A stretch of 64,000 nucleotides of DNA from Burkholderia mayonis (GCF_001523745.2 NZ_CP013387.1:1922001-1986000); one strand, 5' to 3'; numbered from the stretch's first letter, positions 27,356 through 37,019 are shown. Numbers and translations: made by a program. The notes: generated by a model from the sequence alone, not told the origin.

Positions 27356-28689
27356 GCGCGCGCACGGCTCGCCTGCATCTGTGGATGAACGGCCTGCCCG
27401 TCGGCTACTGGGAGCATGCCCGCGACGGCGAGCGCCTCGTCTACTTCGACGAATGGATCGCGGACCCGCAAGGCCGCCCCCTGTCGCTTTCGCTGCCGTT
27501 CACGCCGGGCAACCAGCCGTATCGCGGCCGGCTCGTCAGCGACTACTTCGACAACCTGCTGCCCGACAGCGAACCGATCCGGCGCCGGATCGCGATGCGC
27601 TACAGAACGGGCGGCACGTCGCCGTTCGAGCTGCTCTCGACGCTCGGCCGCGATTGCGTCGGCGCGCTGCAGATGCTGCCGCCCGACGAAACGCCGGACG
27701 ATCTCGATCGCATTCGCGGGCACGCGCTCGCCGACGCGGACATCGCGCGCCTGCTGCGCGAGATCACGTCCGCGCCGCAGGCCGGGCAGCACGAGCCGCT
27801 CGACGATCTGCGCCTGTCGATCGCGGGCGCGCAGGAAAAGACCGCGCTGCTGCGCCATCGCGGCCGTTGGCTGCTGCCCGAAGGCAGCACGCCGACCACG
27901 CATATCCTGAAGCTGCCGCTCGGGCTCGTCGGCAACCGGCGCGCCGACATGCGCACGTCGGTCGAGAACGAATGGCTGTGCTCGAAAATCGTCGCAGCGT
28001 ACGGACTGCCGATCGCGCATTGCGACATCGCGCATTTCGACGATCGGAAGGCGCTCGTCGTCGAGCGCTTCGACCGCAAGCCGTCGAGCGATGCACGCTG
28101 GCTCCTGCGCCTGCCGCAGGAAGACATGTGCCAGGCGACAGGCACGTCCGCATTCGACAAATATCAGGCCGACGGCGGACCGGGTATCGAGGCGATCATG
28201 GACGTGCTCGCCGGCTCCGAGCACGCGGCCGACCGCTACGCATTCTTCGCGGCGCAGATCGTGTTCTGGCTGCTCGCCGCGACCGACGGCCATGCGAAGA
28301 ACTTCAGCATCGCGCATCTGCCGGGTAATCGCTTTCGATCGACGCCGCTCTACGACGTGCTGTCCGCGCATCCGGTGATCGGTCGGGGTGCGAATCAATT
28401 GCCGGCGCAGCGCGCGCGGCTCGCGATGGGCGTGCGCGGCAAGAACCTCCACTATCCGATCAACCAGATCCAGCGGCGGCACTGGATCGCGCAGGGCCAG
28501 CGCGTCGGCTTCGCGCCGGCCGAAGTCGACGACATGATCGACGCGTTGACCGCGCGAACCGCAGGCGTCGTCGACGAAGTGTCGGCGCGGCTGCCGCGCG
28601 ATTTTCCGCGAGACGTCGCCGACGCGATCTTCAGCGGGATGCTTCGTCTGAATGCGAAGCTCGCCGCGGCATCGCCGGCGCGAGCATAG
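27352..28689 (+). CDS. hipA: HipA-type toxin, serine/threonine kinase
   Basis: 445 aa, standard HipA length. In E. coli HipA phosphorylates glutamyl-tRNA synthetase and induces persistence. N-terminal HipA domain (YFDNLLPDSEPIRRRIA), the autophosphorylation/P-loop region SIAGAQEKTALL (~156-167) and the catalytic loop ATDGHAKNFSI (~305-315) are intact, so the kinase looks active. Starts at GTG overlapping the hipB stop with GGGAGGAC just upstream; no in-frame ATG fits. Confidence 0.93.
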   Translation: MSARTARLHLWMNGLPVGYWEHARDGERLVYFDEWIADPQGRPLSLSLPFTPGNQPYRGRLVSDYFDNLLPDSEPIRRRIAMRYRTGGTSPFELLSTLGRDCVGALQMLPPDETPDDLDRIRGHALADADIARLLREITSAPQAGQHEPLDDLRLSIAGAQEKTALLRHRGRWLLPEGSTPTTHILKLPLGLVGNRRADMRTSVENEWLCSKIVAAYGLPIAHCDIAHFDDRKALVVERFDRKPSSDARWLLRLPQEDMCQATGTSAFDKYQADGGPGIEAIMDVLAGSEHAADRYAFFAAQIVFWLLAATDGHAKNFSIAHLPGNRFRSTPLYDVLSAHPVIGRGANQLPAQRARLAMGVRGKNLHYPINQIQRRHWIAQGQRVGFAPAEVDDMIDALTARTAGVVDEVSARLPRDFPRDVADAIFSGMLRLNAKLAAASPARA

Positions 28690-28699
28690 CGAAGAAGCG

Positions 28700-29125
28700 G
28701 CGCGGCCGTTGCCGCGAACCCTGTCGCGCGTGCAACTCGATGCGTGGCGCACGCGGTTCATGGGCGACGTGATCGGGCCGGCGATCCGGGATCCGGCTCG
28801 CCGCGCGCTCGTGCAGCGGCATCGCGATGCGGGCGATCCGTGCTGCACCGTGGCCGCCGCCAACGTGTTGGTCACGGCGCCGATCGGCAAGGCGCTGGGA
28901 TTCGACCGCCTGCTCGGCATCGAGCTCGGCGCCGAGGGAGACGATCCGCACGCGCGCTATACCGGCAATGCGGTCGGCGTGCCGACGTTCCGCGAAGGCA
29001 AGATCGCCCGCATCGAGCCGAGCGCTGGCTCGCGTCGCTCGGCTATCGCTTACAGGACATGGAACAGCCGCTCGGCGGCGAACGCATCTTGCGACCAGAC
29101 CGGCGCCTCGAGGACATGGGCAATC
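28700..29125 (+). pseudogene. HAD-superfamily phosphatase (SerB-like, HAD-IB) remnant
   Basis: Retains the middle of a HAD-IB phosphatase: LVQRHRDAGD, the region after motif II (VLVTAPIGKALGFDRLLGIEL) and GVPTFREGK with the motif III Lys. The N-terminal DxDxT nucleophile motif is absent. Near 29019 one base is missing, so the continuation (AERWLASLGYRLQDME) lies in another frame, and the acidic motif IV is gone. Lies just after hipA. Confidence 0.7.
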
Positions 29126-29166
29126 GCTCGGCCGGGGCCGCCCCGGCGCCGCCTCGCCCGCTCGGC

Positions 29167-29610
29167 TCAAGTGGATTTGCGATGCCCGGCGTGCTGCTCG
29201 AACAGCCGCCGCACGATCAGGACGATGCCGACGACAATGCAGACAAATACGAACCACAGCGCGAGTACGTAGCCGACGAGTTGCCAGAACTCGTCGACGC
29301 GCGCCCGCATCACGGCCGCCGAATAGCCGGCCGCGCTGCTCGCCGCGTCGACGTACGCGGCCCGGTACAGAAAGAACGACCGGCAGACCGCGTTGTCCGG
29401 CTGCGTCGCCGACAGCAGCGAGCCCGCCGGCATCGCCCGCACTTCCGCGCATTCCGACGCCGTCATTCCGTCGACGATCGCCTGCTCGACCGGATGATCG
29501 ACGATCGCGCTGATCCACGTCACACCGATTGCGAACAGCGCGCTCAGGCCTACCGCATGAATCCACCTGGCTAGCCGTCGATGTCGACGATGCTCGTACC
29601 TGTGTTCCAT
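29167..29610 (-). CDS. Small membrane protein, unknown function
   Basis: 147 aa. Basic His/Arg-rich N-terminus, a first hydrophobic helix (~17-36), a soluble loop with two Cys (ASECAEV, AVCRSFF) and a second helix near the C-terminus (~112-135, YVLALWFVFVCIVVGIVLIV). Two-helix topology with a periplasmic loop is likely. No family recognised. Start uncertain; the ATG at 29610 is the first that gives this topology. Confidence 0.6.
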   Translation of the reverse strand: MEHRYEHRRHRRLARWIHAVGLSALFAIGVTWISAIVDHPVEQAIVDGMTASECAEVRAMPAGSLLSATQPDNAVCRSFFLYRAAYVDAASSAAGYSAAVMRARVDEFWQLVGYVLALWFVFVCIVVGIVLIVRRLFEQHAGHRKST

Positions 29611-29842
29611 CGCATTGCTCCGTTGCGATCCCGTGGACGCGCGGCGCCGACGGGACTCCATTCGCCCGGATGCATACTGCGTGCAGTTGCAGCAAACCGG
29701 CTTGACCTGGCTCAAATGGAACGGGTCCCTCCACGCGCCCGATCGCGAAAAAAGCCGATCTCGCACCACCGGGCGAAATCGATGCGCGCGCCCATTCGAA
29801 ACGCGCGGCCGCCCGTGAACGCCGCGGCGCGCGCGATCCCCT

Positions 29843-30757
29843 TCAAGCGCGCGACGCGCCGCCTCGATGCGCGTGAGTCAGATCGTCGAGAAACGCCTGC
29901 ACGATCGGATCCTGCCGGCCGCGCCGCTGCGTAACCACCTGGAACGTCACGTCGTAGCCCAGCATGCCCGGATTCAGCGCCTTGAGCAGCCCCTGCTTCA
30001 CGTAAGGCGCCGCGAAATGCCGAGGCAGATAGCCGAGATGATGGCCGGACAGGATCAGCAGCGCGACGGCCTCCATGTTGTCGGCTTGCGCGGTAACTTT
30101 CGCGGGCGTCGTCGACAACGCCGCTTCGGGCAGCGGATAGGTGCGCCACGCCCACTCGAAATCCGCGACGCTCGACGGCGCGAGCCGCCCCGCCCGCCTG
30201 AAGAGCGGATGGCCGCGCCCGCAGTACGCGACCTGACGTTCGACGAAGAGCGGCGTGTACTCGAGCGTCGGCACGCGATGCCAGAAATAGCCGATCGCGA
30301 TCTGCACGTCGCCGCTCAGCAGACGCTCTGCGAGGTCGCCCGGCGGCCGCACCGAGATCACGAAGCGCACGGCTTCGTTGCGCTGCCGGAACCGCGCGAT
30401 CGCGTCGCTGATGCGGGCGTTCTCGCTGATCGGCGTGTGGCCGATGAGGCCGATCGCGAGCGTGCCGACGAGCGTCTTGTCCATGTGCCGCGCTTCGCTG
30501 CTGAACGCGTCGACGGCCGCATACAGCTTCTTCGCGAGCGCGTAGAAGCGCTCGCCCTTCGTCGTCAGCCGAAAGCCGCTGCGCCCGCGCTCGCACAACC
30601 GGAAGCCGACGCGCGTCTCGAGCGTCGACAACTGCGTGCTGATCGTCGGCTGGCTGACGTTCAGCGTCGATTGCGCGACGCTGACGCCGCCCGCGTCGGC
30701 CACCGCGACGAACACGCGAATCAGCCGGAGGTCCAGATCCGTCAGGGTGCCGAGCAT
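29843..30757 (-). CDS. LysR-family transcriptional regulator, probably of gbuA
   Basis: 304 aa. N-terminal winged HTH (LRLIRVFVAVADAGGVSVAQSTLNVSQPTIST) and a substrate-binding domain with typical VGTLAIGLIGHTP and PLFVERQVAYCGRGHPL segments. Divergent from the guanidinobutyrase gene, the classical arrangement for a LysR activator responding to the enzyme's substrate, here presumably 4-guanidinobutyrate. Start taken at MLGTLTDLDLRL, where LysR homology begins. Confidence 0.9.
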   Translation of the reverse strand: MLGTLTDLDLRLIRVFVAVADAGGVSVAQSTLNVSQPTISTQLSTLETRVGFRLCERGRSGFRLTTKGERFYALAKKLYAAVDAFSSEARHMDKTLVGTLAIGLIGHTPISENARISDAIARFRQRNEAVRFVISVRPPGDLAERLLSGDVQIAIGYFWHRVPTLEYTPLFVERQVAYCGRGHPLFRRAGRLAPSSVADFEWAWRTYPLPEAALSTTPAKVTAQADNMEAVALLILSGHHLGYLPRHFAAPYVKQGLLKALNPGMLGYDVTFQVVTQRRGRQDPIVQAFLDDLTHAHRGGASRA

Positions 30758-30909
30758 GCTTCCTCCGCGGCAAGCGCCGCCGATACATGGAATTTCATCA
30801 ATGTGAACGTTGGATCTTCGTGATTCAAGTCGCACTTTTGGCGACGTACAACACGGCCTGTCGTCGTATTCGGATGATACGGCGCAACCGATACGATGGG
30901 AGCAAGACG

Positions 30910-31863
30910 ATGCCGGATCACTATTTCCAGCCGCAAAGCGGCAACGCGATGCCCCGCTTCGGCGGCATCGCGACGATGATGCGGCTGCCGCAAGCGGCGA
31001 ACGCCGCGAGGCTCGACGCCTGCTTCGTCGGCGTGCCGTTCGACCTCGGCACGTCGAACCGGACGGGCGCGCGGTTCGGCCCGCGCCAGATCCGCAGCGA
31101 ATCGGTGCTGCTGCGCCCGTACAACATGGCGACGCGCGCGGCGCCGTTCGATTCGCTGCGCGTCGCCGACGTCGGCGACGTCGCGACGAATCCGTACAAC
31201 CTCGCCGACTCGATCGCGCGGATCGAAGCCGCGTACGACGCGATCCTCGCGCACGGCTGCCGCCCGGTCACGCTCGGCGGCGACCACACGATCACGCTGC
31301 CGATCCTGCGCGCGATGCATCGCGAGCATGGGCGAGTCGGCCTCATTCACGTCGACGCGCACGCGGACGTCAACGACACGATGTTCGACGAGAAGATCGC
31401 GCACGGCACGCCGTTTCGCCGGGCCGTGGAGGAAGGCTTGCTGGATTGCAAGCGCGTCGTGCAGATCGGCCTGCGCGGCACCGGCTATGCGGCCGAGGAT
31501 TTCGACTGGTGCCGCAGCCAGGGCTTTCGCGTCGTCCAGGCCGAGGCGTGCTGGAACCGGTCGCTCGCGCCGCTGATGGACGAAGTGCGCTCGCGCGTAC
31601 AGGGCGGCCCCGTCTATCTGAGCTTCGACATCGACGGCATCGATCCCGCGTACGCGCCGGGCACGGGCACGCCGGAAATCGCCGGTCTCACGGTGCCGCA
31701 GGGTCTCGAGATCGTGCGCGGCGCGTGGGGGCTCGACATCGTCGGCGCCGATCTCGTCGAAGTCGCGCCGCCGTACGATCCGCTCGGCACTACCGCGCTG
31801 CTCGGCGCGAATCTTGCATATGAGATGCTCTGTGTGCTGCCCGGCGTGAAGCGGCGCGCCTGA
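30910..31863 (+). CDS. gbuA: Guanidinobutyrase / agmatinase family ureohydrolase
   Basis: 317 aa. Closely follows Pseudomonas GbuA: it starts with a short polar segment then GNAMPRFGGIATMMRLP, and has SVLLRPYNMATRAAPFDSL. Binuclear Mn ligands are present in GGDHTIT, VDAHADV and SFDIDGIDP. Hydrolyses 4-guanidinobutyrate to GABA and urea, a step in arginine or agmatine breakdown. Guanidinopropionase is the nearest alternative. Start chosen at MPDHYFQ, as in the family; upstream in-frame sequence is unlike it. Confidence 0.9.
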   Translation: MPDHYFQPQSGNAMPRFGGIATMMRLPQAANAARLDACFVGVPFDLGTSNRTGARFGPRQIRSESVLLRPYNMATRAAPFDSLRVADVGDVATNPYNLADSIARIEAAYDAILAHGCRPVTLGGDHTITLPILRAMHREHGRVGLIHVDAHADVNDTMFDEKIAHGTPFRRAVEEGLLDCKRVVQIGLRGTGYAAEDFDWCRSQGFRVVQAEACWNRSLAPLMDEVRSRVQGGPVYLSFDIDGIDPAYAPGTGTPEIAGLTVPQGLEIVRGAWGLDIVGADLVEVAPPYDPLGTTALLGANLAYEMLCVLPGVKRRA

Positions 31864-32277
31864 TCCCTGGCGGCGGACCCGACTGGCAAGCCAGGCCGGT
31901 CGAGGACGTTCGCCGAAATCGCGAATGCAGCGCGGCACGCGCGAAGCGGCGTGCCGCGACACCACGTGCCGACGGCGCGCATCGATCGGGATTCGGCCGG
32001 GCCGCCGCCGCATTCCGGCGTTCGCCACGCCGCTCCCGGCATGCCGAATCGCGCCTGCAGTTCGCCGGCGTCGGCCGCCTCGCCCGCTCCTTCTCAATCC
32101 CGCTCGAGACGAACGAGCCTTTCCGGACGGCGCACACCCGTTGCATCCAATGACTGCATCGACATCGGCCATTATCTCGGCATCGAATCCGAAACTTTCC
32201 CGTCCCTTTTTTCTCCAGCAAACGTATGATGATTGCCGCGCGTCAAGCGCATTCACGTACACGCAAGGAGACCCTTA
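31864..32277. other. Intergenic region, no gene seen
   Basis: About 410 bases between gbuA and the secreted-protein gene. No gene-like frame. The final 80 bases hold the presumed promoter and a CAAGGAGA ribosome binding site 8 bases before the next ATG. Confidence 0.45.
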
Positions 32278-33681
32278 ATGAAAACACTGAAGTACGCGGC
32301 AGCGCTGCTGACCGCGGCGGCGATGAGCTCGTCATGGGCGCAACCCCCGACCCTCACCGCGCAATCGCACGTTTCCGGCATCAGCAAGGCGGAGCCGACG
32401 AAAATCGGCGAGCAGCTCGCTGCGCGTCGCGCGTCGCTGCCGAACCTGCCGCGTCCACTGCCGACGCTGTCCGCCAGCGCGATCCGGCAAGCCGGCGCGC
32501 GCGCGTCGCTCGCGACGCGGCAATCGACGCTCGGCGCCGCGGCCGCCGCGACCGTCGCGCCGAGCGTCGCGAACTGCACCGACGTGACGATCGGCGCCGC
32601 GTACAACGCGCCCACGGCGCCTGCCGGCCAGGCCGACTGCTTCCAGTTCGTCGCGCCGAGCGCGACGAAGATCATCGCGTACGTCGTGAACCTGCCCGCG
32701 AACGAACAGCACGACGTCCATCTCGTGCAGGTCAACGAAGACAGTTCGTGGACAGTGCTCGACAGCCAGGCCGACCTGTCGCCGAACAAGATCGTCGAAG
32801 CGATCCCCAACGGCCCGGTGCGTCTGCTGCTGCTCGTCAGCGCGCAGCAAGGCGCGGGCAACGCGACGTTCCAGTTCCAGGTGCTCGGCACGACGGGCTA
32901 CGACAGCTACGAGCCGAACGATTCGATCCTGCATCCGACGCAGCTGTCCGGCAACCAGCAGATCAACGCGAACCTCGATACGGTCGCGGACTTCGACTAC
33001 TACGCGGTGCAAGTGCCTTCGACGCAAACGACGAACTACGTGACGTTCAAGGGCGCGGGCACGCAAACGGCCGAGCTCGAGACCGCGCCGAACACATGGG
33101 CGACGCTGGCTTCGGGGACGTCGTACAACATCACGTCGCCTGCGGGCGCGACGCTGATGTTCCGCGTCTACGACAAGGGCACGACGGCGCCGGCCGCGCA
33201 AGCCTATACGCTGCGCGTGTCGGACGGCGCGGGCACCGCGGGCTTCTACCGCTTCCTCGACACCGAGAACATCACGCATCTGGTACGCACCGGCGGCGAG
33301 AACGTCGCACGGGTCGTGACGCCGGGCGTCGCCGCGTGGGATTCGACGGGCAACGTCCGCCTGCCGCCGGGCGAGCGAATCTGGGTGCGCGCATACGATA
33401 GCGCGGGACCGAACGGCCCCAACACGCTGTTGACGGAAACGTCGGGCTATACCGATGCGAACGGCAACCTGCTGGTCGATCTGAAAGTCGGCCTGTGCCA
33501 AGGCGGCGGGACGGTGACCGGCGACTTCTATACGATGTCAGTGCCCTCCGATCATTGGCGGATCACCTACAACCCGTATTCGTTCGCGGTCGCCTACCTC
33601 GACAACGGGAACTTGCATCAGAGCGCATCGATCGCCCGCTTCACGCATATCTGCACCGAAACCTATCTCGGCCGCAAATAA
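32278..33681 (+). CDS. Secreted protein with PPC-like domain, unknown function
   Basis: 467 aa with a clear signal peptide (MKTLKYAAALLTAAAMSSSWAQ). A stretch at about residues 200-290 (YDSYEPNDSI...ADFDYYAV) has the D-YEPNDS and D-DYY hallmarks of bacterial pre-peptidase C-terminal (PPC) domains; an earlier related module (~95-195) begins with a CTDV / DCFQFVAP pair of Cys. The remainder looks beta-rich. No protease active site is seen, so it may be an adhesin or binding protein. Strong AGGAG ribosome binding site fixes the start. Confidence 0.85.
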   Translation: MKTLKYAAALLTAAAMSSSWAQPPTLTAQSHVSGISKAEPTKIGEQLAARRASLPNLPRPLPTLSASAIRQAGARASLATRQSTLGAAAAATVAPSVANCTDVTIGAAYNAPTAPAGQADCFQFVAPSATKIIAYVVNLPANEQHDVHLVQVNEDSSWTVLDSQADLSPNKIVEAIPNGPVRLLLLVSAQQGAGNATFQFQVLGTTGYDSYEPNDSILHPTQLSGNQQINANLDTVADFDYYAVQVPSTQTTNYVTFKGAGTQTAELETAPNTWATLASGTSYNITSPAGATLMFRVYDKGTTAPAAQAYTLRVSDGAGTAGFYRFLDTENITHLVRTGGENVARVVTPGVAAWDSTGNVRLPPGERIWVRAYDSAGPNGPNTLLTETSGYTDANGNLLVDLKVGLCQGGGTVTGDFYTMSVPSDHWRITYNPYSFAVAYLDNGNLHQSASIARFTHICTETYLGRK

Positions 33682-33684
33682 GTG

Positions 33685-33718
33685 CGAAAAAGGCGGCTCG
33701 CTTTCAGCGAACCGCCTT
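33685..33718. terminator. Hairpin after the secreted-protein gene
   Basis: Stem AAGGCGG...CCGCCTT (33690-33696 with 33712-33718) extended by TCGC/GCGA around a TTTCA loop, starting 8 bases after the stop codon. The run of A before it makes a T tract only on the minus strand, so it is a textbook terminator for leftward transcripts and a hairpin without U tract for the gene it follows. Confidence 0.6.
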
Positions 33719-34256
33719 GCATGAAGCCGGTCGACGCGTCGCGCGCCGACCGGCCTGCTGAATCAGTCAATGCGGAACCTGTCGTCGAATCGACAAGGGA
33801 CCGCTTCGTACGATGTCGAACGCGGGCGCGGCACTCGTCGCCGCGCTCGATCGCCGGCTCAGGCAATTGACGAGAACGCCGCCTCGACGGCCCGCTTTCC
33901 GCGTCTACGCGCGCGAGTTGATTGCATTGCGCGTCGCATCGCCGTATGGCCTGTGTCGTCAAGGCGCGCGCCGACACAGTTCCGCATCGAGCGGTTGCCG
34001 TCGCCGAAGGCGACGCTCGCACGAATACACGCCCCTTCCCCTCGACCATTCACGCTCTGCACGGCGGATGTCGATCTCGCATTCGTGATCGCGTGCGCGT
34101 GCGCCGCAACGCGAGCGACGTCCGACATCGCCGAACGAAGTTCCTCGCTCGCAATCAGCAACGTGATTCGTGCATGAAGGCAAACGCACGCAATCGCGAC
34201 GCCTCGCACAGTGCGCCGCACCTGCACAGCGTCGAAAACGCGCATCGCAACAGCCG
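33719..34256. other. Intergenic region, no gene seen
   Basis: About 540 bases downstream of the secreted-protein gene and of the convergent HTH gene. No recognisable coding content on either strand. Confidence 0.4.
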
Positions 34257-34607
34257 TCATCTCGGCTTGCTGCTCAGCTCCTTCAATCCCCTGATCACGC
34301 CGAGCAGCGCGCGCCCGTGCTCTTCGGTGCCGTCCCACGCTTCGACGATCGCCTCGCGCAGCAAGTCGTTGTACGGCGCCGAAAGCCGGCCCGACTGCCG
34401 CGTCTCGACGCCGTAGAAACTGCATAGCTTATTGAATGATGAGCTCCTGCGCAGCCGACGCCCGCTCGACAACCTCAGTCGCGAGACGGTGGGCTGACTG
34501 ACGCCAGAAAGCCTAGCTATTTCGCTGGACGAGCGGGTATCGGCCAACAATCGGCTCAACAGGTCCTGAACAGAAAAATGTGTCTTGGGGGCTTCCATAG
34601 TATGCAT
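34257..34607 (-). CDS. HTH (XRE-like) regulator, divergent from an unknown gene
   Basis: 116 aa. A helix-turn-helix is clear at residues ~20-60 (SSSEIARLSGVSQPTVSRLR), followed by a basic segment and SFNKLCSFYGVET. The C-terminal part (LLREAIVEAWDGTEEHGRALLGVIRGLKEL) may be a dimerisation helix. Either the ATG at 34607 or that at 34598 could start it; neither has a good Shine-Dalgarno. Its start is 70 bases from that of the divergent 266-aa gene, suggesting it regulates that gene. Confidence 0.75.
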   Translation of the reverse strand: MHTMEAPKTHFSVQDLLSRLLADTRSSSEIARLSGVSQPTVSRLRLSSGRRLRRSSSFNKLCSFYGVETRQSGRLSAPYNDLLREAIVEAWDGTEEHGRALLGVIRGLKELSSKPR

Positions 34608-34636
34608 TATACATATACATTAATGCCTAATGAATT

Positions 34637-34656
34637 GATCGTCGAATCTGACGATC
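34637..34656. promoter_or_regulatory. Inverted repeat in the divergent promoter region
   Basis: Perfect inverted repeat GATCGTC-N6-GACGATC in the 70 bases between the HTH gene and the divergent unknown gene. Position and symmetry suit an operator of the HTH protein. An AT-rich imperfect palindrome (CATTATACATATACATTAATG) lies beside it at about 34607-34627. Confidence 0.55.
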
Positions 34657-34677
34657 GGCCGCATTCCGAGAAAGTTG

Positions 34678-35478
34678 ATGACACTGAAACACCTACCCCC
34701 GACGTTTTGCTGGACCAAAATCGGTAACGAGTCCGGCGAAGCACTCCCGACCATCGTGCTGAGAAAGGAATGGGAGCGCCGGTTGGGAGGCGGGCGGTTT
34801 CTGTGGGGCATCGGCCAGCCACTCGGCAACAGCGCGCAGATCGCCGCGCATCGAACGGGCTCGCTGATCGCGCTGTTCTCGCCGGCGTCTAGCAAGCCGA
34901 GACAGGCGGAAAGAAAGCAGGAAGACGCGCTGCTCTGGAACGCGTGGATCGATGCGAGCGGCCAGGTGCGTCAGCTCCCGCCGCATACGTTCATCACGAG
35001 CCGCGCGACGCTGCCTTCGGGGCGGTGCCGCGAGCATTACTACGCGCTCGTGTGCGCATCGCCGACCGAGCTCAGCATCGGCACGCGCCTGCGCGTGCAT
35101 CCTGATCACCTGCGCAGCGTGAGCACGGGCAAGGTGCTCGGCGCCGCGCAAAGCGCGGCGGTCGTCGATTGCATCAGCCGCGAATCCGGGCAGACCGGCA
35201 AGCACTATCCGCTCGCGCTGTCGATCGAGCTCGAAGCGCCGTACTTCGTACGGCTCACGCAGCCGAGCGTGCTGAAAGCGCGCGATCTCGCGGAAGTCAT
35301 GAAGGCGACGCGCGACGGCGATTTCGACACGTTCGTCGAGCAGGTCGCGCGTCTGCGCAGCCAGCCCGCCGCCGAGCAGGCGCGCGGGTTCACGCGGGAT
35401 CTGTTCGATTTGCCGCCCGTCGAATCCCTCACGCCGTTCGGCCATGCTTCACACGCGCATGCGAACCATGCGTGGTAA
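34678..35478 (+). CDS. Unrecognised protein, divergent from HTH regulator
   Basis: 266 aa from the ATG at 34678, preceded by GAGAAAG. I do not recognise the family. N-terminal part contains PTFCWTKIGNESGEAL, then ERRLGGGRFLWGIGQPLG and RTGSLIALFSP; the middle contains LLWNAWIDASG and HTFITSRATLPSG; the C-terminus has a basic-acidic helix (LKARDLAEVMKATRDGDF) and a His-rich tail. No signal peptide or membrane helix, so it is cytoplasmic. The paired HTH gene and the isolated location suggest an accessory module such as a defence or regulatory pair, but this is only inference. Confidence 0.7.
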   Translation: MTLKHLPPTFCWTKIGNESGEALPTIVLRKEWERRLGGGRFLWGIGQPLGNSAQIAAHRTGSLIALFSPASSKPRQAERKQEDALLWNAWIDASGQVRQLPPHTFITSRATLPSGRCREHYYALVCASPTELSIGTRLRVHPDHLRSVSTGKVLGAAQSAAVVDCISRESGQTGKHYPLALSIELEAPYFVRLTQPSVLKARDLAEVMKATRDGDFDTFVEQVARLRSQPAAEQARGFTRDLFDLPPVESLTPFGHASHAHANHAW

Positions 35479-35729
35479 CGGATCGAGCGCCTGAGTGCGC
35501 AACCGGACGCGCGACGCCCGGCAGCACGCGAAGGCTCACGCCGCTTCGCACGCGCCAGTCGCGTGTTGCAATCCGGCCACGGCGGCTCGATCGAGACGCA
35601 GAGAATCGGCACGAAGCGTCGCGCGCGGCGGCCGATGCAGTTGCATTCAGTGGTTCACGCCGGTGCGCGTCGCGCGATGCGAACGCTTGCCATCGGCCTG
35701 TCATGTTTGGCAACAGAGGAGAAACGTCC

Positions 35730-35960
35730 ATGTCGACCATCCCGCATTCACGGGAAGCCCAGGCCGCGCAGCGTTTTTTCGAGGCGACGCGCAACGTCGA
35801 TCTCGCCTTTCGCGCCGTTCGCGGTGACGCGGAGGACACGACGTCGAGCGTCGAATACGCGGCGGCAGTGTCGCGGCTCGATCGCGCACTGGATGAGCTC
35901 GCGCGGGCTCAGGCGCTGTTCGATTCGGCGGTCCGCATGCGCGCACGCAAACGCAACTGA
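35730..35960 (+). CDS. Small helical protein, unknown function
   Basis: 76 aa, preceded by AGAGGAG 9 bases before the ATG, which supports translation. Predicted all-helical (REAQAAQRFFEATRNVDLAF, then AAAVSRLDRALDELARAQAL), with a basic C-terminus (RMRARKRN). No family recognised and no neighbour in the same direction within 250 bases. Confidence 0.5.
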   Translation: MSTIPHSREAQAAQRFFEATRNVDLAFRAVRGDAEDTTSSVEYAAAVSRLDRALDELARAQALFDSAVRMRARKRN

Positions 35961-36231
35961 GTCCGCTTCACGTTCGAACGACGCGCAGCGCGCCGATCTG
36001 TCGAAAAAAAACCGCATCCCTTCTTCCGTGACATCGATTCGTCACGCCATCCACCTCTCGGCCGCCGTCGATCGGCAAGGCGACGCGATGTGGCGCGACG
36101 GCGAATCGTGTCACGAACGGCGAATCATCGAATGATGAAGAAGCATTCGATGCAAGCGCCGACTCCACCCAAACGGCAACGCAGCGAAGCGCACGCGCCG
36201 TTCGTCGGATGACATCTCGTCGAACATGACG

Positions 36232-36397
36232 GCCGCACGATTCGCGACGTCAGCCGGTCGATGTCGCGCCGCTCGAGCGCAGCGGTTGCGCATCGCGTCG
36301 GGACGAAGCTCGCGCGCCCGCGCGAGAAATTCCGCGCCGCTCATGTTCGGCATCCGCATGTCGGAGACGATCAGATCGACCGCGTCGGGCGCGGGGG
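36232..36397 (-). pseudogene. Response-regulator receiver fragment
   Basis: On the minus strand the frame reads DAVDLIVSDMRMPNMSGAEF then LARARELRPDA, the phosphorylation-site Asp region of a receiver domain. Nothing before or after matches the rest of a receiver. It abuts, head-to-head, the lectin/oxidase fragment at about 36400, so this is a deletion scar. Confidence 0.65.
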
Positions 36398-36399
36398 TC

Positions 36400-36815
36400 G
36401 TTCAGACGTCGTGCTCCGGCCAAGGCGATACGACGCGGTCGTTCGTCCCCGTCGGCAATCGCCATCACATCGTGCTGCAGGGCAGCGGCCTGTGCCTGAA
36501 CGTGCCGGGCAGCTCGGTCGCGAGCGGCCTGTGCCTGAACGTGAGCGGCGGCTCGCTGTCGCCGGGCGCGCCGCTCATCCAGTATCCGTGCCAGGACGCG
36601 AATGCGCTCAACGCCCCCGTTCTCGCTCGGCCTGCCGCAGTCGTTCCCGGTCACGCTGCCGTCCGCGTGGAGTCCGGTGATTCCGCTGCCCGTCAATCCG
36701 ACCGGCATCGCGAACACGCCGAACGGCAAGCTCGTGATGTGGTCCGCGGATCAGCAGTTCGGCTTCCAGAACGGCGTCGGCGGCAAGACGACGCAAACAT
36801 GCGGCGCATGCCGAT
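36400..36815 (+). pseudogene. Ricin-type lectin plus galactose-oxidase-like remnant
   Basis: First frame: RSFVPVGNRHHIVLQGSGLC with a duplicated GLCLNV motif and PLIQYPCQDANALNA, a ricin-B-lectin-like beta-trefoil piece. At about 36612 the frame shifts to FSLGLPQSFPVTLPSAWSPV, IPLPVNPTGIANTPNGKLVM and WSADQQFGF, which resembles the start of a galactose-oxidase/kelch domain. No start codon context and the rest is missing. Confidence 0.6.
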
Positions 36816-37019
36816 CGGTCTTGCGGCCCGGCCAGCCGACAATCGGGCGACCGCCGCTTCATTCGAGCACGATCGGGCAACGCGGCGGCAACACGTCCGC
36901 CGCCATTCCTTCGGCTTGCCGGATCGGCTGCGGAAAACCTCGTTCGTCAGCGATGCCCGCGATCCGCGATCCGTGATCGGAGCCGCCTGCGACGGCGCCA
37001 CCGCAAGCCGCGCATGCCG

